A stretch of 64,000 nucleotides of DNA, from contig NZ_JAJMPA010000004.1 of assembly GCF_020991475.1 (NCBI RefSeq), forward strand, positions 310,001 through 374,000, given 5' to 3'. A program made the position numbers and the translations under genes. How positions within the stretch are numbered: position 1 is the stretch's first letter; the number at the start of each line of letters is the position of its first letter. The notes under the pieces are model-generated. The model saw only the letters and a program-made list of their open reading frames with translations, was not told where the DNA came from and did not search any database. Shown piece by piece: positions 27,792 to 37,145 of the stretch. The stretch is from Pedobacter sp. MC2016-14 (GTDB lineage Bacteria > Bacteroidota > Bacteroidia > Sphingobacteriales > Sphingobacteriaceae).

Positions 27792-28373
27792 CTACTTACT
27801 CAGATAGCAAAACAATAACAAATGCAGTACTAAAAGCGAGCTCCTCAGTTTCGCAAGTGCTTTACCCAATTGATTTCGAACGGTTTTCACAGAGATATTC
27901 AGTCTTTCAGCAATTTCCGAGCTGCTTAAATCTTCTTCATAACGCATTTTAAAAATTAAACGCTGTTGCTCTGGCAATGTATTCACAAGTTCTTCGAAAG
28001 CTTTTAGAAATTCCTGATGTAGCAGCGTTGAATCTGCATTTCCCCCCTGGTCCTCCAACTGAATAGTCAAATCTGGGAGTGCTGTGTATCTTGCTTCCTT
28101 CTCCAGTAATTTGAATACACTGTTTCTTGTAACCGTATGCAGATAAGCGGGTAAGTTTTCGATAGGAGCAGCTTTAGAACCTCTGATCCAAAGTTGCACA
28201 AAAACATCCTGGGCAATATCTTCCGCTTGCTGACGATCGCTTAATCTTTTATAGGCTGTATTGAATACCAGCTTAAAATATTTGTCATAAAGTGCGTCAA
28301 AAGCAAGCTTACTACCTCCACTTAATTGAAGCAAAAGCAAACTATCTTCTGAACTAGGGAGCGGATCCTGCAT
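27792..28373 (-). CDS. ECF RNA polymerase sigma-70 factor (pair 2)
   Basis: Sigma-70 family protein of about 193 residues with region 2 (FDALYDKYFKLVFNTAYKR and AEDIAQDVFVQLW) and region 4 (LPEQQRLIFKMRYEEDLSSSEIAERL). I prefer the ATG at 28373 because region 2 then starts at the usual distance; a frame from 28406 adds 11 residues. With the FecR gene downstream it should switch on SusC-2. The gene is divergent from an AraC-type regulator at 28544. Confidence 0.92.
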   Translation of the reverse strand: MQDPLPSSEDSLLLLQLSGGSKLAFDALYDKYFKLVFNTAYKRLSDRQQAEDIAQDVFVQLWIRGSKAAPIENLPAYLHTVTRNSVFKLLEKEARYTALPDLTIQLEDQGGNADSTLLHQEFLKAFEELVNTLPEQQRLIFKMRYEEDLSSSEIAERLNISVKTVRNQLGKALAKLRSSLLVLHLLLFCYLSK

Positions 28374-28543
28374 CTTATACCTTAATCTTATCAAACCTAT
28401 GAACACTAAAGGTACATAATTTCATTTGCCACCGTCATTTTTTTGTGAGAAAGACATCATATTAGCATCATATAGATGCCAAATGAATTACTAATTCTAA
28501 TAAAATAACAGAATATAATTTTTAACCTCTAAACAGTATCAAC

Positions 28544-29533
28544 ATGGACTCACATGTCAATCTCGCCCTGGCATCGGCGAAGTATCAACCCATTGCGGCT
28601 AAACATCTTGTGGAAATTAGCAAATTTCCAATGAAATTCATGAACCCAAGCCTAATTCACATTGCTGAAGGCGCCATACTTCGGCAATATTATGACCATC
28701 CTAATACCAGCCTGGACCTTTATGAATTTACACTCACAAAAACTGCAGCCATTCAGTTTTCTGTAAACGCACCAACTATATGCATGGTTATGATGTTAAA
28801 AGGGAAGATGAACGTGGTACCGCAGCAGCATCAAAAGATCACGAATCCACAAGTGCCCTACTGCAGACTAAATTACACAGAAGCCGGCGCTTATACCGCA
28901 AACTTTCCAGCTGGTGAGCACAAAGTCATGTTTCTGGCACTCAACCAGGCCTGGTTTAAAACCATCGCCAATATCAACCCCAACTTCCAACAAATCATCA
29001 ATCCAGAAAAACCTACGGGAAGCTCCATATATCTACCCGCTTGTATCGTGATCAGAGAAATTTCAAGGGCAATAACACGCCTGGAATCACAATATTTAGA
29101 TGAACAAGTAAAAAAAGATGGTGCAGTATCGCTCTTTGTAAATCAAATTCTAACTTATTATAGCCAATTGCTTAGCAGCAAACAATATGTAGCTGAAGAA
29201 CAGCATCGATTAAAGGGGGCACAAATCCGGGACTTCGTCGAGAAGCACTATTCAACGGAAATCGTAGAAGACAAAGAAAAAATTGCAAGACAACTTTATC
29301 TTTCAGTTACGCAATTAATGAGGTTAGCAGTAAAGGAATTTGGCATGCCCTTACATCAATACATTATCTTCTACCGGACAGCGATGGCCCACAAGGAACT
29401 CTTATTAACAAAAAAAACCATCGGAGATATTGCAAGGGAAGTAGGCTATTCAGATCCGCTGTATTTCAGTAAGGCATTTAAGAAACGTTACGGAATACCG
29501 CCCAGCCAGGTCTTCCGTTCAAAGTGCGATTAA
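28544..29533 (+). CDS. AraC-family transcriptional regulator
   Basis: A 329-residue regulator with a C-terminal AraC double helix-turn-helix (about 230-325: LYLSVTQLMRLAVKEFG, and IGDIAREVGYSDPLYFSKAFKKRYGIPPSQ). The N-terminal part (about 40-200) does not match a specific sensor domain I can name. It is divergent from the sigma factor gene, which suggests it may tune the second SusC/SusD unit, but the target is not shown. It is followed by a strong terminator. Confidence 0.88.
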   Translation: MDSHVNLALASAKYQPIAAKHLVEISKFPMKFMNPSLIHIAEGAILRQYYDHPNTSLDLYEFTLTKTAAIQFSVNAPTICMVMMLKGKMNVVPQQHQKITNPQVPYCRLNYTEAGAYTANFPAGEHKVMFLALNQAWFKTIANINPNFQQIINPEKPTGSSIYLPACIVIREISRAITRLESQYLDEQVKKDGAVSLFVNQILTYYSQLLSSKQYVAEEQHRLKGAQIRDFVEKHYSTEIVEDKEKIARQLYLSVTQLMRLAVKEFGMPLHQYIIFYRTAMAHKELLLTKKTIGDIAREVGYSDPLYFSKAFKKRYGIPPSQVFRSKCD

Positions 29534-29544
29534 ATACTTAAAAA

Positions 29545-29591
29545 ATTTAGCATTAGGCTGTGGCAGGCAAAGCAGCCACAGCCTAATTTTA
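29545..29591. terminator. Bidirectional rho-independent terminator
   Basis: Perfect 13-bp inverted repeat ATTAGGCTGTGGC (29552-29564) / GCCACAGCCTAAT (29575-29587), 10-nt loop, A-run before and TTT after. It separates the convergent AraC and TlpA genes and marks the end of the third SusC/SusD operon. Confidence 0.9.
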
Positions 29592-30719
29592 CTTTATAAA
29601 TGCAGCTATTTTTTCATTAACATCCTCACCCCTTAAATTTTTCGCGACAATCACCCCATCAGGATTGATCAGGAAATTTTGAGGAATTGCCGAGATACCA
29701 TATTTAACAGCGATCTCGCTTTTAAAACCCTTCAAATCACTTACCTGAATCCAGGGCATGCCGTCATGCTTAACCGCATTTAACCAAGCTGCTTTGGTTT
29801 CATCTAATGAGATACCAACAATTTCGAAATTCTTATTTTTTAGCTGATTGTAAGCTTTTAGCAAATGCGGATTTTCTGCACGACAAGGTACACACCAGCT
29901 GGCCCAGAAATCAACGAGAACATATTTCCCCTTTAAAGAAGACAGCTTGAACTCATTGCCCTTGTCGTCCGTTTGTGTAAAATCGACTGCTTTGCCAACA
30001 GCAATTTGTTTTGCTTTGTCGTATTTAGCAGTCAGCCTTTTACCATTAAAACTTGCCAGCACCCTTGGGCTTAACGCTTTATAATAAGGCTCAAAAACAA
30101 CCGGATCTATCACGGCAGTTTTATTTTCGGCAATCAAGTCCACCGTTACATACGAGTCCGGATGACTAAAAATAAAAGAATCCAAAGCCTTTTCAATTTT
30201 AGCATGCACCGGTCTGGCTTCAAACTGAATGGTCTTGATCGCTATCGTGTCTTTCACTTTAGCATACCATACTTTAGTAAACCTTTGGCTGATCTCCTTA
30301 AACTGTGCAAGCAATTTCTTTGTTTGGATATTGTACTGTATAAAATCTGTTTGCGCCTGTGCCCCTGTAATCACAGCCGTACTCATGCTGTCTTTTCCTG
30401 CCACAGTGTACTTGCCCTTCTCCAGGTAAAATAACTGGTCATCTGATGACCTGCTTCGTTTTGTTGTATCCTTTTTAACAGGAAGCAAACTTAAATAAGC
30501 TTTATTGCCAAATGCAGTGGTGCCAGCTAAAGCAAATTTACCATTTTTAACCAGGGAACTATCTCTAACATCTTTACCCTCGCTGTTTTTATAGCTCAGC
30601 ATTACCATTTTATCCTTACCTGCCGCAGAAAGCTTCCCGGATATTTCAAACTTATCTTGTGCCGTGCAGAAAGCCGCTGGCAACAATAAAAGTGCACTAA
30701 TAATTGCTTTAATATTCAT
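29589..30719 (-). CDS. TlpA-like thioredoxin with DUF4369 domain
   Basis: A 376-residue exported protein (signal to about residue 21). DUF4369-like N-terminal domain (about 24-118), helical middle, C-terminal thioredoxin domain with C276-V-P-C279 in DFWASWCVPCRAENP and cis-Pro region SAIPQNFLINPDG. It is the last gene of the third SusC/SusD unit and is paralogous to the gene 26 bp upstream. A periplasmic disulfide oxidoreductase role is established for the fold; the client is unknown. Confidence 0.9.
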   Translation of the reverse strand: MNIKAIISALLLLPAAFCTAQDKFEISGKLSAAGKDKMVMLSYKNSEGKDVRDSSLVKNGKFALAGTTAFGNKAYLSLLPVKKDTTKRSRSSDDQLFYLEKGKYTVAGKDSMSTAVITGAQAQTDFIQYNIQTKKLLAQFKEISQRFTKVWYAKVKDTIAIKTIQFEARPVHAKIEKALDSFIFSHPDSYVTVDLIAENKTAVIDPVVFEPYYKALSPRVLASFNGKRLTAKYDKAKQIAVGKAVDFTQTDDKGNEFKLSSLKGKYVLVDFWASWCVPCRAENPHLLKAYNQLKNKNFEIVGISLDETKAAWLNAVKHDGMPWIQVSDLKGFKSEIAVKYGISAIPQNFLINPDGVIVAKNLRGEDVNEKIAAFIK

Positions 30720-30745
30720 ACTGATGGAATGTATTAATGATTGAT

Positions 30746-31876
30746 TTATTTGATCAGCGCGGCTAGTTTTGCCGGTAACTCTTCACCTCGAAGGTTAGTC
30801 GCAATGATGATGCCTTCTGGATTGATCAGCAGGTTCTGGGGGATGGCTTTAATGTCTAACATGGCCGCCAATCCATCTCGTACTTGCATCCCTTTAAGAT
30901 CAGACACCTGTAACCATGGAAGTTTATCTTCTTTCACAGCGTTTTCCCATGCAGCTTTACTTTCATCAAAAGATATGCTTACAATTTCCAGGTTTCTGTC
31001 CTTCAATTGCTCATAGGCTTTCAACACGTTAGGGTTTTCCTTACGGCACCAATAACACCAGCTTGCCCAAAAATCTAAAAACACATATTTGCCGCGCAAG
31101 GATTGCATGTTGAATGGTTTACCGCTGATATCTGTTTGCACAAAGTCGATGATTTTTACACCTACCGCACGCTTTCCATTAGCCAAAATCCTGTCTAAGG
31201 CTAGTTGACCTAATGCTGAGGACTGAAGTTGGGGAGAGAATTTAGTGTACAATGGCATCACTTCAGCAGAGTCGAAATGACTGCCGAGTATAGAGGTGTT
31301 GAAGGTATACAAGCCCATGTACGAATTCAAGTGTGTCTCCACGAATTTCTGCTGGATAGTTCTAATCTGTTTTACGTAACTATTTAAACTGTCCTGCGCT
31401 TCTTTACGCTGCTCCAGGGTCTTTCCTTCAACTACCCCATGGTCTCCTTTTGAAAATTCACGTTGAATCTTCATGATCTTTTTTGTGAAAGGAGTTGTCA
31501 TTGCAGATAATTCGCGGTTTTCCCGATCTGACACAGAACCTGTAACAATTGCTGTTTTAATAGAATCTTTACCGGTAACTGTAATTTTAGAATTTTCCAG
31601 GTAGAAACTCAAATTATCCGGCTGTTTGCCAGATCCAGATAATTTTTTGACTGCGATAAGCGCGCTTTGAGGCTGATCTACCTTTCCAATAAACTGGAAT
31701 TTGCCATCTATAATTACAACCGAGTCTGTTTCTTTCCATGCTCCTTTTTGAAAAGTAACCAGATAGGCTTTAGCCGGCACCTTCAAGGTGGATAATTTTC
31801 CGGTTAGGGTATAGCTTTTTTGAGCTGCTACCACAAATGGTAGCAGCATCAAAAGTAAAGTTATTCCTTTTTTCAT
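30746..31876 (-). CDS. TlpA-like thioredoxin with unusual CYWC site
   Basis: A 376-residue exported protein (signal to about residue 18) with the same DUF4369 plus thioredoxin layout as its neighbour. The active site is C274-Y-W-C277 in DFWASWCYWCRKENP. The Pro normally before the second cysteine is replaced by Trp, which should alter redox potential or partner choice. Otherwise the thioredoxin fold is intact, with KAIPQNLLINPEG near the end. It is 5 bp downstream of SusD-3, so clearly in the same operon. Confidence 0.9.
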   Translation of the reverse strand: MKKGITLLLMLLPFVVAAQKSYTLTGKLSTLKVPAKAYLVTFQKGAWKETDSVVIIDGKFQFIGKVDQPQSALIAVKKLSGSGKQPDNLSFYLENSKITVTGKDSIKTAIVTGSVSDRENRELSAMTTPFTKKIMKIQREFSKGDHGVVEGKTLEQRKEAQDSLNSYVKQIRTIQQKFVETHLNSYMGLYTFNTSILGSHFDSAEVMPLYTKFSPQLQSSALGQLALDRILANGKRAVGVKIIDFVQTDISGKPFNMQSLRGKYVFLDFWASWCYWCRKENPNVLKAYEQLKDRNLEIVSISFDESKAAWENAVKEDKLPWLQVSDLKGMQVRDGLAAMLDIKAIPQNLLINPEGIIIATNLRGEELPAKLAALIK

Positions 31877-31881
31877 AGTAA

Positions 31882-33336
31882 TTAAGGATTATTAGGCATC
31901 CCTGGATTTTGATCTATCAATTTTTGAGGAAATCTCATCACCAAACGCTCAGGTCGCAGTGTAATAGTTTCAGCTACAGTTCCTGTTGCAGAAAATATAG
32001 TATGGGTATAAGTGTTTTGCATAAAAAGGGGATCTACCGATAATCTTCTCATGTCAAACCATCTATATCCCATAACAGCAAACTCACGGATACGTTCATT
32101 TAAAATGAAGTTCAAAAGAGGCATTTTCTGACCAACTATATTTGCAGGTACTGCAATGGCAGGATCATTAGCTGGAAATCTATTGATACGCAATGCTTCT
32201 ACATCAGCTTTGGCACCACTGAAGTCATTATTCCTAACTTTGGCTTCAGCTCTAAGTAAATATAGATCCGGAACCAAAACACCAAATGGTGTTTGTGTAC
32301 TACCATTCTTTTTCAAAACATTTGCAGGGTAAGCTGGTCCAGATCTCGCGGTTGGAGTATACCACCTCAAACGCAAATCCGTAGAGCTAAATAAAGCTAC
32401 GGTTTGAGGGCTAATAACAATTTCATTTGATGATCCCATCCAGTTCGCAGAGAATTGTTTTGCATATACGCTTTCAGCCTGATTTACTATCGTAGGTGTG
32501 GCTGGTCCATTTGTTCCAATAGGAGTGAAAGCTCCACCTGTTGCTAACTCAACTTTATAATCATATATCCTTACCGGCACAGTTGCATTTTGCAAGCCTG
32601 AAATTGCGGCATCAAAGTGCGGAATTGCTTCATTATACCTCCCCATAAACACCAAAACTTTTCCCAGTATGCCTTCTGCTGCGGATTTTGACATCCTTGT
32701 ACGATGAGATATTTGAGCAGGTAGGTTTGGAATAGCGGCATTAAGGTCTTGCAGTATAAATTCGTAAACTTCTTTAACGCTAGCTCTTGTAAATTTCGTT
32801 TCCGCAACATCCGCTTCAGTAACTATTGGATAGCCAAGATCAGTTGCAGATGTATTTTCGTTGTACGGTTTACCGAAATAATTTATAAGTTGAAAATAAG
32901 TCCATGCTCTTCCTGCCCTAGCTTCTGCCTCAATTCTCAATTTATCTTGTTCTGTACCTTCTATTGCATCAGGAACCTCATTTATCACTTTGTTGTACAA
33001 ATATATGTTAGTCATAGGAACAACAATTTCCCCGGCGTCCTCTTCAGGCTGATAGAGAATATCTTCCCATTTAAATGTACGCTGCGTCTTTAAAACAGCA
33101 GCACTAAAATAAGGCTCAAATGCTGCCACCTCGTCCCCCATTAAAACCTGAGAATTGGATGCGCCTATATTAATTAAAGGAAGGTTACTCAATAGCAGAT
33201 TGTATTCAGACACTTTTTGAGCAAGTAGTTTTCCTTTTGGCACTACCTCAAGAAATTCCTTCTTGCAGGAGCCTAGTGTCACTACCATCGTTAGCGCCAC
33301 TACTTTTATCATATTTTTATATGCTAATTTCTTCAT
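31882..33336 (-). CDS. RagB/SusD-family outer membrane lipoprotein (pair 3)
   Basis: A 484-residue SusD homologue with lipobox TLGSC then KKEFLEVVPKG. It has RAGRAWTYFQLINYFGKPY in the TPR part and the C-terminal family ending LNERIREFAVMGYRWFDMRRL. A start at the internal Met9 would also give a good signal peptide. It partners the SusC-3 gene 13 bp upstream. Confidence 0.92.
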   Translation of the reverse strand: MKKLAYKNMIKVVALTMVVTLGSCKKEFLEVVPKGKLLAQKVSEYNLLLSNLPLINIGASNSQVLMGDEVAAFEPYFSAAVLKTQRTFKWEDILYQPEEDAGEIVVPMTNIYLYNKVINEVPDAIEGTEQDKLRIEAEARAGRAWTYFQLINYFGKPYNENTSATDLGYPIVTEADVAETKFTRASVKEVYEFILQDLNAAIPNLPAQISHRTRMSKSAAEGILGKVLVFMGRYNEAIPHFDAAISGLQNATVPVRIYDYKVELATGGAFTPIGTNGPATPTIVNQAESVYAKQFSANWMGSSNEIVISPQTVALFSSTDLRLRWYTPTARSGPAYPANVLKKNGSTQTPFGVLVPDLYLLRAEAKVRNNDFSGAKADVEALRINRFPANDPAIAVPANIVGQKMPLLNFILNERIREFAVMGYRWFDMRRLSVDPLFMQNTYTHTIFSATGTVAETITLRPERLVMRFPQKLIDQNPGMPNNP

Positions 33337-33349
33337 TTTCGATTTAGGA

Positions 33350-36300
33350 TTAGAATTTAACGTTTAAACCAAATGTTATTGTGCCTTGGTTACTAGGCAA
33401 CATTCTATAGCCACCATTAGGACCATTGGCAAGATGGAATTCTGGATCAATCCCGTCATCATTAGCTTTCCATAACATTAAGTTAGATACCTGGGCGCGC
33501 AGTGTGATCTGATCTACCTTTGCCTTGCTAAGCAAGTTCCTTGGCAACGCATATATCAAAGAAATATCGCGAAGTTTAATATAAGATGCACTGATTACGT
33601 TAATGTCAGCAAAAGTATAATAAGGCAGATAACGACGCGAAGCATTTAAAGATGTATTACCCTCATAAGATGGAATATTTGTAATTAACTCGTCGCCTGG
33701 ATTTTTCCAGCGATTTGCAAAGTCAGCATGAACATTCCCCGAAGCAAATCCTTCTGATAAACTAAAATGCGTAAATCTGCCCCCAGAATAAACATCATTT
33801 ACGTCTCTCCTCATTACATGTCCAAGGTTAAAGATCATGTTTGCACTTAAAGAAAGATTTTTATAGCTAAAAGTATTTGATAATCCACCACTCCATACAG
33901 GCTGCGAAGTACCTTTAAATTTCATGTCCTCAAGCTTTGCAGCATTTGGCAGTTTCGTAACCGTGCCATCTGCAAGTCTGATCTGTGGATCGCCGTTAAC
34001 ATTATCTAGACCCGCATATTCATACGCAAAAACTGCATAAGCAGCATATCCAGCTACATATTGTTCTGTAACCCTGCCATTTCCTGTTGTAACAGGAACC
34101 CTATTGGTCAAGGAAGTAATGACATTTTTATTGTAAGCAAGATTAAAAAGGCTTGTCCATCGAAAATTATTAGTCACTATGTTCGTTGAATTAAGTGACA
34201 ATTCGAAACCATCGTTTTTCATGTTACCTATATTTCCAAGAACATTCGCATATCCTGTAAAACCATTTGTAGGCACCTGCCCAAGCATATCTGTGGTTTT
34301 TCTCTGGTAATAATCTACCGATCCATTAATCCTTCTTGTGAGAACTGAAAAGTCAATCCCCAAATTTAAGGTTGATGTACTCTCCCATGATAGTCTCCTA
34401 TTTGCAGGTGTCGAGATAGTTAAGCCGGTGTTATCAGGCAAAAAGACACTACTAGTAGGACTAATCAAATCAAACGAAGCTGCAGTACCTGGCGATGGCG
34501 CCATACCTCCTATTCCATAGGTAGTTCTAACTGCGAGATTGTTAAGCCAGTTAACATTTTTCAAGAAAGATTCTTCACTGATTAGCCATTTAACACCTGT
34601 ACTCCATGACGGTTTGTTTTGGGCAGATTTATCTAAACCAAATAGGTTACTTTTATCTACACGGAAACTTGAATTGATTGTGTATTTACTATGAAATGTG
34701 TATGCGCCATTTGCGTAATATGATGTGAATCTAACTGGGGTTCCAGAATTAATACCAAAGTAACCTTCATTTAAAATACTGGATGTTCCATTGTTTGGCC
34801 ACACTGTATTTGGTATTCCGGCGTTTAGCAATGCATAATTTAAAACCGTGTAATTTTGTAGCAAGTCATTATAACCTCTTACTTTGCTGGTATTCGTTGT
34901 AGCCAATGACTCCTGTGCTTCCTGTCCAAGCAATATGTTTAACTGATGCAAGCCATTAACCCAATTTTTATCGTAGTTCAACTGGTTTCTGATGGTCCAA
35001 TTTCGTTGGTTGGCATTAACTATTTGCAGAGTTCCTCCGGTTGTTGGTAGATTATAAACAGGTACAGATGCTGCTGTAGGCGCAACTGTAAACCTTACCA
35101 CCTCCCTTCTTAGTCCATAACTTTTTGAATCATCGTAAGTATCGGTTTTGGTATTACCCTTTACAAAGCCATAAGTACCATTGAATGACAAACCATCAAT
35201 TAACTTTATATTAGCTCCTAAAATATTACGACTCAAAAACATGTCAGCTTTTGTATATCCATAATCGACTTCGTCTAGTGGATTATAATTAAGGTCAATT
35301 CTGCTTCGGGTTTGATAGTCTATCCGGGAGGACTCGCTTAGGGAGGTCATGTACGGCATAGAAATGTTATTACCATTTGCATCACGAAACAATTGATATG
35401 GATAAAAACGATTATCCACTGTAATATTCCGCGGATTCTTTGTCACGTTATTTGTAACATCAGATATTAAATTAAACTTAACGCGACTTCCAATAGAAAA
35501 ATCCTGTCTTAAATTAATTTTATAGGTTTCATTTTTTTCTCCCGGACGGTTACTGCGATTTGAGGTATAAGATCCTGAACCGTAAAATGAATACTTTTGT
35601 CCACCGCCAGATAAAGAAATTGTCTGATTAGACAACATACCATTTCTGTACCAAATATCCCTAATCTGTCCCTTGTTATCAATCGCGGCCAAGCTATCCA
35701 AGCCTCTGCGAGCGCCTGTCGGATTAGATTGCAAACCATAAAGCAAAATATCATGAGGAGCATAATCGAAGGTTGGAGAATAAGGATACCTCACTGGATC
35801 AAATATTTCCTCGGCTGCCTGTATAAATTGTTGGCTGTTCAACACAGGTAAATAATTCAAATCAGGTTTACCTAAAAAATTTACAAACCCATCGTATTGT
35901 ATTTTTACCTTTTCGTTTTTAGTTCCTTTTTTTGTTGTGATTACAATGACTCCGTTAGCTGCCCTGGCTCCCCAAATAGAAGCAGCAGAGGCATCTTTGA
36001 GCACCGTTATGTCCTCTACGTCTTGGGGATTAATTGAGTTTATATTCGTATCATCAGTCGCTATACCATCAACAACATACAATGGAGCACGAGGAGTGCC
36101 GCTAAAGCCTCCTGCTATTATTTCAGTACCAATAGTTGTTAATCCTCTCAGCAAAACAGGGTTTAATCTGCCACCTGGGCTATTATTGATCGTTAATCCG
36201 GCTACTAAACCGTCTAAACGCTGAATGATACTCATGCTACCTGACCTATTTGCTAAAATAGCCATATCAGGCTTCGCAAACGACCCTGCACTTCTTTCTT

Positions 36301-36973
36301 TAGGCAGCACCTGATAACCTGTATTTACGATTTCTACATTGTCTAGTTCAGAAGACTGAACCTCAAGTCTTATAGTCATGATATCTGTACTTGCCGGCAC
36401 TTCTTTTACCTTATATCCTAAGTAAGTAATAGTTAATACGGAATTTTCATCCACATTAGGTAAAAAGAATGTTCCGTCATTTTTAGTCATTGCTGATATT
36501 GTACCGCCTTTTAATCTTACTGTTGCTCCTGGTAATGGTTGCCCATTTTCGTCAAGTACACGACCGCGCACATCAATCCTGGCAAAAGCAGAAGCCACCC
36601 GATCCAGAAAGGAAGGCACTTTCCTACTTATAACCACAGACTTGTCATTAATTACATAATTAAGGTTCTGGCCTGCAAAGGTACTTTTCAACACCTCTTC
36701 AAGGTTGGCATTCTCTACATTTACAGTTACCCGGCCAGCAGATTTGAGTACTGCAGCATCAAAAAAGAAATCTACACCAGTTTGTTTACGTATTTGTTGA
36801 AATACATTTTCCAGAGACACGTTCTGAGCCTTTAATGTTATTTTTTGCCCAAAACCTGCAGCACTAACATGCAGCATGGTTGCGATTAATATGAAAGTGG
36901 TCAATTTCATTATTAATATCAGTTTTTGGCAGCACCGTAAATTCGGCCCACCTGATTTTAAAGTATAATTCAT
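33350..36973 (-). CDS. SusC/RagA-family transporter with STN domain (pair 3)
   Basis: TonB-linked transporter of about 1207 residues. Signal peptide, STN domain (with VFQQIRKQTGVDFFFDAAVL), carboxypeptidase-like beta domain (RVLDENGQPLPGATVRL), plug with LKDASAASIWGARAANG, then barrel. I chose the ATG at 36973 because from there the N-terminus aligns with SusC-2 and includes the same CAAAAGTATG start context; the frame from 37051 adds 26 residues. STN plus adjacent FecR/sigma indicates substrate-sensing control. Confidence 0.92.
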   Translation of the reverse strand: MNYTLKSGGPNLRCCQKLILIMKLTTFILIATMLHVSAAGFGQKITLKAQNVSLENVFQQIRKQTGVDFFFDAAVLKSAGRVTVNVENANLEEVLKSTFAGQNLNYVINDKSVVISRKVPSFLDRVASAFARIDVRGRVLDENGQPLPGATVRLKGGTISAMTKNDGTFFLPNVDENSVLTITYLGYKVKEVPASTDIMTIRLEVQSSELDNVEIVNTGYQVLPKERSAGSFAKPDMAILANRSGSMSIIQRLDGLVAGLTINNSPGGRLNPVLLRGLTTIGTEIIAGGFSGTPRAPLYVVDGIATDDTNINSINPQDVEDITVLKDASAASIWGARAANGVIVITTKKGTKNEKVKIQYDGFVNFLGKPDLNYLPVLNSQQFIQAAEEIFDPVRYPYSPTFDYAPHDILLYGLQSNPTGARRGLDSLAAIDNKGQIRDIWYRNGMLSNQTISLSGGGQKYSFYGSGSYTSNRSNRPGEKNETYKINLRQDFSIGSRVKFNLISDVTNNVTKNPRNITVDNRFYPYQLFRDANGNNISMPYMTSLSESSRIDYQTRSRIDLNYNPLDEVDYGYTKADMFLSRNILGANIKLIDGLSFNGTYGFVKGNTKTDTYDDSKSYGLRREVVRFTVAPTAASVPVYNLPTTGGTLQIVNANQRNWTIRNQLNYDKNWVNGLHQLNILLGQEAQESLATTNTSKVRGYNDLLQNYTVLNYALLNAGIPNTVWPNNGTSSILNEGYFGINSGTPVRFTSYYANGAYTFHSKYTINSSFRVDKSNLFGLDKSAQNKPSWSTGVKWLISEESFLKNVNWLNNLAVRTTYGIGGMAPSPGTAASFDLISPTSSVFLPDNTGLTISTPANRRLSWESTSTLNLGIDFSVLTRRINGSVDYYQRKTTDMLGQVPTNGFTGYANVLGNIGNMKNDGFELSLNSTNIVTNNFRWTSLFNLAYNKNVITSLTNRVPVTTGNGRVTEQYVAGYAAYAVFAYEYAGLDNVNGDPQIRLADGTVTKLPNAAKLEDMKFKGTSQPVWSGGLSNTFSYKNLSLSANMIFNLGHVMRRDVNDVYSGGRFTHFSLSEGFASGNVHADFANRWKNPGDELITNIPSYEGNTSLNASRRYLPYYTFADINVISASYIKLRDISLIYALPRNLLSKAKVDQITLRAQVSNLMLWKANDDGIDPEFHLANGPNGGYRMLPSNQGTITFGLNVKF

Positions 36974-36986
36974 ACTTTTGGTTGAG

Positions 36987-37090
36987 TTGAGTAAGTGAAA
37001 TGGTTTGTCGATTATTTCTTCCAGTTTATACTGGATTGGCTGACTTAACAAATTGCCGGGCAGGGAGTGAGAAATCTGCCTGGCTTTTTA
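36987..37090 (+). ncRNA. Candidate cis-antisense sRNA of the susC-3 leader
   Basis: Plus-strand -7 element TACTTTTG (36973-36980), identical and identically placed over the start codon as in susC-2, but without a clear -33 TTTG. About 75 bp further is a 9-bp stem GCCGGGCAG (37055-37063) / CTGCCTGGC (37076-37084), loop containing AGTGAGA, then TTTTT. The single G-U pair favours the plus strand. Predicted RNA of about 100 nt, antisense to the susC-3 leader. Confidence 0.52.
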
Positions 37091-37145
37091 TTGAGCCCCC
37101 TCTTTGGTACTTTCGGGTCAATGTCTATTCATAATTTCAGTTGGT

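Noticed and set aside
33355..33369. AACGTTTAAA-like near-palindrome resembling the LacI operator.
   Set aside because: It lies in the coding end of susC-3 and only partly matches CTAAAACGTTTTAG.
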